Below, piece by piece: positions 28,003 to 37,090 of a DNA stretch of 37,090 bases (position 1 is the first letter of the stretch; each line of letters begins with the position of its first letter). The DNA lies in contig JAIKWQ010000083.1 in NCBI GenBank assembly GCA_024684535.1, positions 1 to 37,090 on the forward strand, read 5' to 3'. A model generated the notes under the pieces. The model was not told the origin of the DNA. It did not search any database and saw nothing but the letters and a program-made list of their open reading frames with translations. Source of the stretch: Eubacterium sp. Its GTDB lineage: Bacteria > Bacillota > Clostridia > Lachnospirales > Lachnospiraceae. The translations under genes and the position numbers were made by a program.

Positions 28003-29047
28003 ACAAGTCCTCCATCTCCTCGTAAGATTCAAGTTCTTTTCTCATTCTTCTCACGAGAACTACTAATGATATACAAAAAATACTGAGTATTACTATCAAA
28101 ATATATAATAAGATACTGTAACCACTTTTGCCGTCTTTGTCAAGGTTTTTATTCACGTCGACAGCCGTAGGACTTACGGCAATTGTCTCGATTTCATCCT
28201 GCGTTCCTTCCTGATTTCTGACAACATAGAATTTATATGTTCTTTTGTCTCCATTTTCTGCTGTGACGGTGAGCTTAACAACATTCTCACCAAAACTCAA
28301 ATCTCTGTTTCCGCTTATGCTTGCTCGCGCCTTCTTGCTCGCGAGAATATAATCTATAAAAAATGTTTCTGTATCGGGCGATACGGTTACTTCGTATTCC
28401 TTGATTCCGGAATTAAATTCAGGTGTCATGCTTATTGCATTTGTACGTATATCTTTGACTTTATTACTCTTGCTTAATTCTTTTTTTTCACCCGGCTCAA
28501 TTCCCGTCTGCTGATCCGATGGAACCACATCTCCTCCATCAGCACTTTTCTTTCCAATCTCAACTTCTATCTTGTCTGTGCTTAGTGATATTGGCTGTCC
28601 GTCGGGAGTAAGCACGTTTGCACCCTGCCTGATAAAAATGCTTCCTGTTCCCTCTTTTTTTGCAAAAAACTGCAAAGAGTATGTCCTAGTCATCGGCGAA
28701 TCAGTTGTGCCTGCTGAGTTAATATGCACTCCTCCGGTTTCTTTTGCAGCCTTCGTCCCGCCTTCCATAAACTTAAAAATATCCGTATTGAAGTCCACAT
28801 AGAAATCTGTATCACCAACACCCGAACCTGATGAGACGCGACATACGACCGTGAAAAAATCCCCCTTCGCATATATTGTCTCACTGGTTTCAAGCGCAAT
28901 CCTTCCGCCTGCGGCCTGTGCTTTTTTCACCGGGCCGACCGCAACCACAGACAGTGTTGAAATTATAAGTGCAAGTGCAAAAACAAGGACCGCGAACGAT
29001 CCCCGTTTTTTATTATTTATTATACTGTTTTTCTTCATAACAATCAT
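27911..29047 (-). CDS. Secreted cohesin-like / cadherin-like beta-sandwich surface protein with C-terminal TM anchor
   Basis: Signal peptide; cohesin-like 'GRIALETSETIYAKGDFFTVVCRVSSGSGVGDTDFYVDFNTDIFKFMEGG'; cadherin-like 'VKDIRTNAISMTPEFNSGIKEYEVTVSPDTETFFIDYILASKKARASISG'; TM 'YSILLYILIVILSIFCISLVVLVRRMRKE'; acidic tail. Confidence 0.75.
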   Translation of the reverse strand: MIVMKKNSIINNKKRGSFAVLVFALALIISTLSVVAVGPVKKAQAAGGRIALETSETIYAKGDFFTVVCRVSSGSGVGDTDFYVDFNTDIFKFMEGGTKAAKETGGVHINSAGTTDSPMTRTYSLQFFAKKEGTGSIFIRQGANVLTPDGQPISLSTDKIEVEIGKKSADGGDVVPSDQQTGIEPGEKKELSKSNKVKDIRTNAISMTPEFNSGIKEYEVTVSPDTETFFIDYILASKKARASISGNRDLSFGENVVKLTVTAENGDKRTYKFYVVRNQEGTQDEIETIAVSPTAVDVNKNLDKDGKSGYSILLYILIVILSIFCISLVVLVRRMRKELESYEEMEDLYEEKDDTGSGEGDYESGEIRGEDGESRYWD

Positions 29048-29080
29048 AAATCCCGACGTTTATACGACGGTTTCCTCCCC

Positions 29081-30700
29081 TTATTTTGGCGCCTTACAGT
29101 TTGATTTCGGCATACTTTTGTAAACAGGTATGGAAAATACCAATGGTGTTTTTTTGAGAAGTCCGGCTTCTTCATATGCTTTTTTAACCTTCTGTGCCTC
29201 AGATGTTGCACCTTCAACATTTGTCATATATTGATGATCATATGTCTGATACGGAGTCACATCAAACTTCTCAAGGTATATGGTATTTTGTCCATTTTTT
29301 ATATATCCTTTGGCAATATAAGTTGCTCCGCCTATTATCGATCTGTACGGATCAGTCCAAGGTCTCATATATGTTTTTTCGGTACTTGATGCCCACTTCA
29401 AACCGTTTTCCATAGGGTTCTTTCCACTGTAGGCTCCTATATTGTAAAAATTATATATTCCCGGATAGTTTTTATTTTTCCCTGTTACTGCTCCGCTTGT
29501 TGTGGTCGCGCTGGTTACGACTTCCTGTTTAACTCTTGATGCCAGGTGAAGCGGACTAACCCCTGACTCTTTTGCTGCCTCCATAAAAGCTTTTGAATAT
29601 TTCATTTTTGAAGTCTTTTTCGTGGATGGGTTCACATACTTGAACTTTTTGTTTGCAAATGGGGTGTTCGATAATATCTTCGCCACCGTGTCTTCTTTCT
29701 GATATTCTTTTTTGTATTCCAAAAGCTCAAACTGGAATATAGTCCTCTCGTTTAAGAAATTTCGCGGATCCATATAGTACGCAACCGCTTTTTCCGAAGC
29801 AGCAACCCAGTTTGTTCCGTCAAGGATTTTCCAAGTTTTGGTTTTCGAATCATAGGCTCCTTTTTCTTTTGACTTCCACGCAGCTGACTTACCCTTGGAA
29901 ACCATGTTTACACCTACTTTGCTTTCTGCTTTCAACGCGGTTTTCCACTTGATTCCTGTGTTGTATATCTTGAATTCCCAGAACGGGTAATCCTTGTGCA
30001 ATACCCTCAGATACGGTTTATAGCTGTCAGGCACCCCTTCTTTTGTCATCGCCTCCTCAAACTCAGCTTCAGTGAGAGGATACACTTTTACTTTTCTTGC
30101 TTTTTTTGCAAGCTTAACATACTTCGGAGATATATATCCCTGAGTAGCTTTTTTGTTGAATTTAAAACTTATCAGATACCACTTGACAGTACCGACATAT
30201 TTTTCTGCGATTATATTTACTTTTGTTCCGTTTTTTACTGTAACTTTTGTTTTGCCCTGTTTAACCTTGGTGGCTGCTTCCGCTTCCACGCGAAGCGTTT
30301 TTGTTGTAGAAACATTGAAAATCTTTGCTGTAGTCGAGGTTTCAAGTTTGAAATCAACAACAGAACTTTTCACATAAGCCTTGACTGTTTTTTTATTGTT
30401 TAAAAATGAAATCTTGAACCATTTTTTATTATCTTTTGTTTTCTCACCTATAACAGTTATTTCAGTTGCTTTTGCCAATGTTATTTTTTTCTTTGATACT
30501 TCTTTTTCAGTGGTGAGATCCGAATTATAAATCTTAGTTTTTTTGCATAAAACAGCAGGAACGGATATGGGGTCATACACTGTTTCAGTACGATATGTTT
30601 TTGAAGCAGCTTCGGATTTCGGAGCAGATACAGCAGGTGTGAGATTAACAGCCATGGCAAAAACCATCATAATAGTAATCGCTTTTCTGACTCTTCTCAT
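29081..30700 (-). CDS. Secreted SH3-like plus GH73-type endo-beta-N-acetylglucosaminidase (autolysin-like)
   Basis: Signal peptide; two SH3b-like repeats ('KITLAKATEITVIGEKTKDNKKWFKISF', 'KVTVKNGTKVNIIAEKYVGTVKWYLISF'); 'FMEAAKESGVSPLHLASRVKQEV...YPGIYNFYNIGAYSGKNPMENGLKWAS' catalytic-domain-like. Start likely at the third Met (30700) given aggaaagg spacing. Confidence 0.82.
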   Translation of the reverse strand: MRRVRKAITIMMVFAMAVNLTPAVSAPKSEAASKTYRTETVYDPISVPAVLCKKTKIYNSDLTTEKEVSKKKITLAKATEITVIGEKTKDNKKWFKISFLNNKKTVKAYVKSSVVDFKLETSTTAKIFNVSTTKTLRVEAEAATKVKQGKTKVTVKNGTKVNIIAEKYVGTVKWYLISFKFNKKATQGYISPKYVKLAKKARKVKVYPLTEAEFEEAMTKEGVPDSYKPYLRVLHKDYPFWEFKIYNTGIKWKTALKAESKVGVNMVSKGKSAAWKSKEKGAYDSKTKTWKILDGTNWVAASEKAVAYYMDPRNFLNERTIFQFELLEYKKEYQKEDTVAKILSNTPFANKKFKYVNPSTKKTSKMKYSKAFMEAAKESGVSPLHLASRVKQEVVTSATTTSGAVTGKNKNYPGIYNFYNIGAYSGKNPMENGLKWASSTEKTYMRPWTDPYRSIIGGATYIAKGYIKNGQNTIYLEKFDVTPYQTYDHQYMTNVEGATSEAQKVKKAYEEAGLLKKTPLVFSIPVYKSMPKSNCKAPK

Positions 30701-30737
30701 AACCATCATCCTTTCCTAAAAATGTTGAAACCCGTAA

Positions 30738-33700
30738 CTACAATTCAACTTCTTTGCCGATTGAAAATGAATATAGTTTACTGCTTATGACAGGTTTTTT
30801 CAGCGACTTTTCAAGCACTTCTTTGTATAATTTCATCTGGACCGCATAGTGCTCTCGAAGTTTATCCTCCTCACCGACATCAATCCTGTCGGTTTTGTAA
30901 TCCATCAAAACGACACCGTCATCAGTCTCAAAATATCCATCAATAATCCCCTGAATAAGTATCGGTTTTTCATCATCCGTATCAGGATATATCTCTGATG
31001 CAGGCTTATACATCGTAAACGCCTGCTCTCTGTGCAACTTACCTTCGGTATACGCCTGCTTCATATCCTGACCGAGTTCGGAACAAAAAAATGTCAACAA
31101 CCTGTCGGTGCGAAGGTATTTTTTTTCTTCTTCCAAAAGCTTTCCCTGACTCACCAGATCATCTATGCATTTTTCTATATCCTCTTTCGTGTCCGTATGC
31201 TCAAAATCTATATAGGCCATCACCTGATGCCAAACCGTTCCATATGCCGCGCCGGATACTTCCGCCTCTTCCTGTTTCACGAATCGTGGAACCGGAATCT
31301 CATCAGGCTCTATTGCCTTGACAAAATCCATACCTTCCTCAGTCTCTGCTAAGGCCGCTCTCTTCACCTCAGATACGGATATCTTGGCAGGCAGAGTGTC
31401 CCGAACTTCAGCCTTCGCCGAAGCCATCTTCTTCAAAAGCTCCACGACAGTTTCATTATAAGGAGCAGATGTGTCAAAAATGTTGTTTTTTTCTATAGAA
31501 GTAGAACTGTTTTGTTTCGAGGTTCTTCCTGCTTCTGCATAGTGTTTTTCATTCCATTTGAATCCACGCTCATACTGCACCGCATTATTCAACATATCAA
31601 AATACGTTTTCACCGAGTATCTCGAATAATAATCGATATTTCTGTCGGCCGGAAACTCTTTGAAACTTCCCGATATGATAATTTTTTCCTCTGCCCTCGT
31701 AAGCGCCACATACAGAAGCCTGAGTGCCTCTCCCTTGTCCTCAAGCGCCAGTCTGTCTTTGATCAGATTCATAAATATGGTTTTCTTTTTGATTCCGTTT
31801 TCCGTATCATCCGCAAATGTCGCTATACCAAGCTCCGGATCAGTCACAAATCTGTCTCCGTCATCTTTGAACGCTTCCCCCGTCGTTCCTACGAGCACTA
31901 TGACAGGGAACTCGAGGCCTTTGCTTTTGTGTATGGTCATCAGCTGAACAACGTCATCGTTTTCAGACAGCGTCGAGACCTCACCCAAATCAAAATCAAT
32001 CTCTTTTATCTTTTCGAATGATCTCACGAATTCGTGAATTCCCATATGCCCGGCCCTGTCAAAGCTTATCGCCTGTTGCATCAGGTAATCAAGATTCGCA
32101 CACCTTCTGTCACCGTCCTTTGCGAGCGCAAAATAATTCCTGATTCCGGTTTTTTCATATATTGCCTCCAGGAGCTCGGTTGCAGATGAAGCTCCTTCCA
32201 TCTCTCGAAAGTCATCAATCATTTCCAAGAGATTTCCAATCTCCGGTTCTTCTCTGCCTGCTATCAACGCATCATACAAATCGCCTTTTTTGTGATTTGC
32301 TCTGACCGATGAAAGCTTCTCCTCCGATATACCAAACATCGGACCAAGCGCAACTGCGGCAAGCGGTATGTCCTGTCTGGGGTTATCTATTACCGAAAGT
32401 ATATCTGTCATAAGACTTATCTCTCTCGATGTATAGAATCCCTGTGACAGCACCGTATGAAAAGGAACTCCCTCGTTTCTGAAAGCCTCCGCGTATATAT
32501 CTGCCTTGTTTTTTACGCTCCTTGCAAGAATCACTATATCCGAATACTTAACGCGCCTTTTTTCGCCTTTTTCAAGAAAAAATGGTTCGTCGCCCTCAAC
32601 CATATTTTTTATCTTCTTTGCTATATGCGACGCTTCGAGATAAGTCTTGTCGCTTCCTGTTATATCGGATATGACAAATTCAACATCCACATCATCTCTT
32701 TTGTCTATATAAGTATCTTCAAAAGGATCGTCGTATTTTTCATAGTCACCACCGGGATTTAAGCAGGCATCTTCATCGTATTCTATGCCACCGATATCAG
32801 CATGCATAATTTCCTCAAAAATGTCATTTACGTGCATAAGCACCGCCGGTCTGCTTCGGAAGTTTTTATTCAAATCTATTCTTCTGTGTTTCGCATCCTC
32901 TCCCGTTCCGAATGTTTCCATCTTGTGCTCAAAAAGTTCAGGACAGGCACCTCTGAACCTGTAAATACTCTGCTTGACATCTCCAACCATAAATCTGTTT
33001 TTGGAACCGCAAAACCAAGGATAATCCGCATCATCTTCAGCATCGGAAACAGCCCACAATATAGTATCCTGAACTCTGTTTGAATCCTGATACTCATCTA
33101 TCATTATCTCATCAAATTGATGTGACAACTCTATCGCAGCTTCAGATCTGATTTTTCGACCTGTTTCCTCATCCGTATCAAAAAGAATTTTCAGCGCGAA
33201 CTGTTCCAGGTCATTGTAGTCCATAATCCCGGCTTCAGACTTGGCCTGACTGAATTCTTCCATAAATCTTTTCGTGAGTCTGAGAAGTGTATGACAGCTG
33301 CGTGCCATAACCTGTCGGTCTTTTTCGCTTTCCTCCAACTCCTGGAAGAAGAACAGGTCTTTGTCAGTGGTAAATCTTTCCACCAGCGGATGAATGTCTT
33401 TCCAATACTCAAGCATATCTTCATTTTTCGGGGGAGTTTTCTGTATTCCCGACAAATCGACATTATCTAATTTATTTTTTATGCTGTTATATGCTTCGAT
33501 ATAACCTGTTGCTTTGCCAGATGCATTCATATATGTATCAGAAATCGTCACGCATAAATACTCCAGATTATCCAAAACAGCTATATATTTTTCAGGCATA
33601 TTTTTTAACTCACGTTTTTTCAATTCGCGAATCTGTTCAAGCATACCCTGTGCCATATCTGCCTCTCGTTTTACAATCAAACGAATATACATCGAGTCCT

Positions 33701-34328
33701 CTGACAGAGGCGTATCAAGCATACTCTCCCAGCTGTCAAAAACAAGCTCTGAAAAAGGTTCTGCTATAATTTTTTTGTATATTTTTAATATCCAGTCTTC
33801 CAGCGCCGCATCGTTTTTTATCAGTGCTCGCATAGAAGCAATTCCGGTAAATCCTTCCTCGGCTTTCGCGTACTCATCCTCCAACATTTTTTCCATGACC
33901 TGATTTTTCAACATCGTGAGTTCATAGTCGTCCCCAAGCTTCAGCGACGGATCTATGCCTATTCTGTGAAAATATTGTCCGATGATAAAACTGCAAAAAC
34001 TATGCACCGTAGATATATTTGCCGATGTCAGATACTTAAGTTGCTCTCTCAATCTATCACATTTTTCTTTTGAATAATCTCCACTGTTTATCGCATTTTC
34101 TATTCTCTCTCTGATCTTTCCCTTCATATGCTCTGCAGCAGCTTTTGTAAAAGTTACAACTACAAATCGGTCTATATCTATGGGATTTTTTTCATCAATC
34201 ATTCTCTGAAAAATGCGCTCGACCAAAACAGCTGTTTTTCCGGAACCCGCAGCAGCAGACACCAGGATTTCACAGTCTCTGGAGTTGATTATTTTCTTCT
34301 GATCATCTGACCATTTTATCTCAGCCAT
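30738..34328 (-). CDS. addA: ATP-dependent helicase/nuclease subunit A (AddA)
   Basis: 'WSDDQKKIINSRDCEILVSAAAGSGKTAVLVERI', 'DEYQDSNRVQD', 'TIHKSKGLEFPVIVLVG', nuclease 'IIDGYFETDDGVVLMDYKTDRI'. Start at 34328 overlapping the addB stop. Confidence 0.97.
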   Translation of the reverse strand: MAEIKWSDDQKKIINSRDCEILVSAAAGSGKTAVLVERIFQRMIDEKNPIDIDRFVVVTFTKAAAEHMKGKIRERIENAINSGDYSKEKCDRLREQLKYLTSANISTVHSFCSFIIGQYFHRIGIDPSLKLGDDYELTMLKNQVMEKMLEDEYAKAEEGFTGIASMRALIKNDAALEDWILKIYKKIIAEPFSELVFDSWESMLDTPLSEDSMYIRLIVKREADMAQGMLEQIRELKKRELKNMPEKYIAVLDNLEYLCVTISDTYMNASGKATGYIEAYNSIKNKLDNVDLSGIQKTPPKNEDMLEYWKDIHPLVERFTTDKDLFFFQELEESEKDRQVMARSCHTLLRLTKRFMEEFSQAKSEAGIMDYNDLEQFALKILFDTDEETGRKIRSEAAIELSHQFDEIMIDEYQDSNRVQDTILWAVSDAEDDADYPWFCGSKNRFMVGDVKQSIYRFRGACPELFEHKMETFGTGEDAKHRRIDLNKNFRSRPAVLMHVNDIFEEIMHADIGGIEYDEDACLNPGGDYEKYDDPFEDTYIDKRDDVDVEFVISDITGSDKTYLEASHIAKKIKNMVEGDEPFFLEKGEKRRVKYSDIVILARSVKNKADIYAEAFRNEGVPFHTVLSQGFYTSREISLMTDILSVIDNPRQDIPLAAVALGPMFGISEEKLSSVRANHKKGDLYDALIAGREEPEIGNLLEMIDDFREMEGASSATELLEAIYEKTGIRNYFALAKDGDRRCANLDYLMQQAISFDRAGHMGIHEFVRSFEKIKEIDFDLGEVSTLSENDDVVQLMTIHKSKGLEFPVIVLVGTTGEAFKDDGDRFVTDPELGIATFADDTENGIKKKTIFMNLIKDRLALEDKGEALRLLYVALTRAEEKIIISGSFKEFPADRNIDYYSRYSVKTYFDMLNNAVQYERGFKWNEKHYAEAGRTSKQNSSTSIEKNNIFDTSAPYNETVVELLKKMASAKAEVRDTLPAKISVSEVKRAALAETEEGMDFVKAIEPDEIPVPRFVKQEEAEVSGAAYGTVWHQVMAYIDFEHTDTKEDIEKCIDDLVSQGKLLEEEKKYLRTDRLLTFFCSELGQDMKQAYTEGKLHREQAFTMYKPASEIYPDTDDEKPILIQGIIDGYFETDDGVVLMDYKTDRIDVGEEDKLREHYAVQMKLYKEVLEKSLKKPVISSKLYSFSIGKEVEL

Positions 34329-37090
34329 TTTCATCCTCCAGTCTTTCCAAAACCTTTTTGTCGTTCAAGCTCTCTGTATATACCGACGCCTCAGCACAAG
34401 CACGTTTATCAATTCCACACACTCCGGCGAAAACACAGTACTTACAATGTGCATCCCCTCTTCCGTAGATAGAAGGCCTTGCACATATTTTTCCTGCATA
34501 AATCTGTTCTCCGTCTTTTTTTAAATTCGCTTCCGTACGGTCCATCAACATTTCAAACTGCTTTGTTGTGATTGCGCTTGACCATCCTGCGTGAAGATTA
34601 CCGTTTTTTGTTTTCACCGCAGGAATAACAACTGATTTCGGGTTGTCTACGCTCAAATCTTTGTCCAGTTTTTCTACTATATGAACATCGGAATTTATAT
34701 ACCCTGTCTGCTTGAATCCTTCGCTTTCCTTTCTTTGCAAAATCCCCGGTTCGTCTATTCCCGGAGCCCAGGTTGTCTCATTTTCATCAACCGCAAAATA
34801 CAGCATCGCAGCAGGAACACTTTCTTTGCCTGCCATCTTCAAAGCTGCTTTCATATATGTTATCAACTGCAGCCTGAATCCCTGATATATTTCTCCCAAT
34901 GAAACCTTTTTTTCACTGCTTTTATAGTCAATTATTTTGATATATTTTTCATCCGCTTCACATATATCAACCCTGTCAATACGGCCATGAATTTTCATTT
35001 TTTTGTCGCCGGCTAAGTTTATAACCATATCATCTTTTTCGTCATCACCCGGAAAAGCAAGTTCCGAGTACTTCTGATCAAACTCTCCGGCAATCATCTG
35101 TTTTTGCAAATATTTAAGTGAATCACCGTATATTTTTTTCATTTTTTTGATCATATACGATGTTCGTTTGTCTTTGTGATATATTTCGTTTTTGTAACCT
35201 GATATAACCTCGTCCATCGTCTCGTCAGCAAGCTTATCCATAGATTCTTTGTCTATGTCCTGCCACCTTAGTTTTCTTTCAGCCAGCTTATCCGTAAATA
35301 TCTCCAGACAGTTATGAAAAATAGTCCCCCTGTCCCTCGTATCGGGAGTATATTTTTCTCTTTCCGACAGCTTAAGTCCATACTCCAAATAATGTGCGTA
35401 CGGGCACGCCACAAACCTCTCAAACCTCGATACGCTCGCATACAAAAGATCACCGTACAAAACGCTTGCCGCTTTCGAACTGATACTTGAATCCCTCTTG
35501 TCAAGCGCCGGATAAGAGTTTATTTTTTCGAAAAGAACAGGATTTGATTCACTATAATATTTTGCAATACCATTTCGCATTTCATCTGTTTCTTTCAAAG
35601 CAATGCCACGCAAAAGAGTGTTTATACCCATATCGGTTCCGAGTACAGCCTCGATACTGTCATCCGCATCATCATCTGTTATTATTATATCTTTGAACAT
35701 ATGTCTGATTCGGTTTATCAAATAGGACTCTCTGGCTGCATTCAGGTCAGAATCTGTTTTTGAAAAAGTCAGATGAAGTTTTATCTCGGGTTTTGTTATA
35801 AGCATATAAATATAGAATTGTTCTCTGGTATACAACTCATCTGCAGACGGTGCAAGCACCGTTCCTGTCTGCTCTATTTCTTTTCTCTCACGAAGTGTAA
35901 GTATGCCTTTGCTTCCTGTTGTTTTCGGAAAAATATTATCATTGTTTCCAAGCAGGAACAAATGCCTGATTTTGCTCAATCTGCTCCTTTGCAAATCACC
36001 TACCAAAACAGCATCGTCAGACGGCGGAACAAATCCCATAACTCCCTCTGACATACCCGCCTTCAAAACCTGGGCATACTCTCTGATTGACATTGTTTCA
36101 TCTCCGATCAGACTTACCAGGTCATCAAACACATTGATTATCGAGGGATATAATTTTTTATATTCTTTTGCAAATAGTATCTTGCCATCCGATTCATATT
36201 TTTCAGATATATCCAGAAGCTTTTCATAAGCGTTTTCGGAGGCTAAAAAATCGTATAGAATTCTTGTGTATTCTTCCGCAGTTTTTCTGCTTTCCAAAAG
36301 TTTTGCAGCCGTACCTGAAACTGCATCGTAAAACTTCTCACGATATGAATTAATTTCTTCCAACGGCAGCCTGAAATCATCGATATTATATGTCCATTCT
36401 TCAGCAAATGCAGTCAGACCTCTTCTACCGCTTCCCAACATATAGTTTTCCAAAAGGTCAACCTCCGCCGGCATAAGCGGCGATAATACACACCGAAGAA
36501 ATCTGATACAACTATCCATATCAAATCCGCTTATACACATATCCAAAAACGCCCTGATGTACTCAGAAAGCGGGTTCGCGCCGAGACTTTTTTTATGATC
36601 CGGAAAATACCTGATCCCCATATCCTCAAAACTTCTGATGATATACGGCTCATAAGTTTCCACGTCTCCAAGCACAACCGCTATATCACCGTAGTTTTCA
36701 CCATTTCTGACAAGTCTTGCAATCTCACGCGCCACGTACTGAGCTTCTTTTTTCGGCGAAGCACACATCCTGATTTCTATTGCTTCATCCACATTCCCTT
36801 CATAGGTTTTTGCATCATAATCAAAAATGTTCCGCTCGAGATAATCAAGAACCTTGTTATCCGTCAATCTGTAGGAACATTTTTCTTCACCGGATCCGAC
36901 AAATACAGGTTCCGATGCATCCACTCCGGCTTCATCAGCACAGTCAAAAAGCTTTTTCAATGTAGTATTGCTGAGTTCAAAAACATCTTTTCTTCTGCCG
37001 TTATTTCCTACATCATCCCGGTCGGTTGTCACCGTCACATATACATCATCGCAAGTCTTCATCATCTCTTTCAAGAGTTCGTACTGCGCA
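34321..37090 (-). CDS. addB: ATP-dependent helicase/deoxyribonuclease subunit B (AddB), 5'-truncated by the window edge
   Basis: Frame stays open to 37090; nuclease motif 'IDRVDI...IIDYKSSEKKVSLGEIYQGFRLQLITY'; Fe-S cysteines 'FVACPYAHYLEYGL' and 'CKYCVFAGVCGID'; directly upstream of addA. Confidence 0.95.
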   Translation of the reverse strand, partial: AQYELLKEMMKTCDDVYVTVTTDRDDVGNNGRRKDVFELSNTTLKKLFDCADEAGVDASEPVFVGSGEEKCSYRLTDNKVLDYLERNIFDYDAKTYEGNVDEAIEIRMCASPKKEAQYVAREIARLVRNGENYGDIAVVLGDVETYEPYIIRSFEDMGIRYFPDHKKSLGANPLSEYIRAFLDMCISGFDMDSCIRFLRCVLSPLMPAEVDLLENYMLGSGRRGLTAFAEEWTYNIDDFRLPLEEINSYREKFYDAVSGTAAKLLESRKTAEEYTRILYDFLASENAYEKLLDISEKYESDGKILFAKEYKKLYPSIINVFDDLVSLIGDETMSIREYAQVLKAGMSEGVMGFVPPSDDAVLVGDLQRSRLSKIRHLFLLGNNDNIFPKTTGSKGILTLRERKEIEQTGTVLAPSADELYTREQFYIYMLITKPEIKLHLTFSKTDSDLNAARESYLINRIRHMFKDIIITDDDADDSIEAVLGTDMGINTLLRGIALKETDEMRNGIAKYYSESNPVLFEKINSYPALDKRDSSISSKAASVLYGDLLYASVSRFERFVACPYAHYLEYGLKLSEREKYTPDTRDRGTIFHNCLEIFTDKLAERKLRWQDIDKESMDKLADETMDEVISGYKNEIYHKDKRTSYMIKKMKKIYGDSLKYLQKQMIAGEFDQKYSELAFPGDDEKDDMVINLAGDKKMKIHGRIDRVDICEADEKYIKIIDYKSSEKKVSLGEIYQGFRLQLITYMKAALKMAGKESVPAAMLYFAVDENETTWAPGIDEPGILQRKESEGFKQTGYINSDVHIVEKLDKDLSVDNPKSVVIPAVKTKNGNLHAGWSSAITTKQFEMLMDRTEANLKKDGEQIYAGKICARPSIYGRGDAHCKYCVFAGVCGIDKRACAEASVYTESLNDKKVLERLEDENG

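Noticed and set aside
29048-29080. Inverted repeat CCGTCG-TATAAA-CGTCGG between the GH73-like gene and the cohesin-like gene
   Set aside because: Short stem with a T-T mismatch and no T-tract; not convincing as terminator or operator.
58-36965. The many plus-strand ORFs of 60-290 aa in the ORF track
   Set aside because: All are antisense to well-supported minus-strand genes, lack recognisable domains and plausible RBS, and look like shadow ORFs.
1-37090. CRISPR arrays, prophage, transposons, tRNA/rRNA genes, toxin-antitoxin or defence islands
   Set aside because: No spaced direct repeats, integrase/transposase motifs, cloverleaf-like sequences or typical defence domains were seen. AddAB is housekeeping recombination machinery.

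Overview
The window is a densely packed Firmicutes/Clostridia-type (Lachnospiraceae-like, inferred from protein style) chromosomal segment. Every convincing gene (23 CDS, one truncated at the right edge) lies on the minus strand. In transcription order (right to left) I read: addB (partial)-addA; a GH73-like glucosaminidase; a cohesin/cadherin-like surface protein; clpC; SGNH hydrolase; NUDIX; GNAT; S1 RNA-binding protein; mntP; a small beta-rich protein; a YunG-like/2-hydroxyacid dehydrogenase fusion; a lipase-like secreted protein; a signalling operon (sensor-GGDEF, hybrid HK-pseudoREC-REC-Hpt, hybrid HK-REC-DegV, radA); a zinc-ribbon membrane protein; a variant of the yaaO-tmk-yaaR-holB-yaaT-yabB cluster; an EAL protein with a degenerate GGDEF; a secreted Big_2/cyclophilin-like protein; and mecA. 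The strongest candidate for something undescribed is the 899-aa hybrid histidine kinase with a full-length C-terminal DegV (FakB-like fatty-acid-binding) domain. It sits in an apparent operon with a diguanylate cyclase, an Hpt-bearing hybrid kinase and radA. Other notable items are the YunG-dehydrogenase fusion, a guanylate-kinase-like protein at the tmk position, a 92-nt out-of-frame overlap of a surface protein gene with clpC, and two terminator-like hairpins placed directly in front of the next gene's RBS. No tRNA, rRNA, CRISPR array or transposase was seen. All family calls come from reading motifs; no searches were run.
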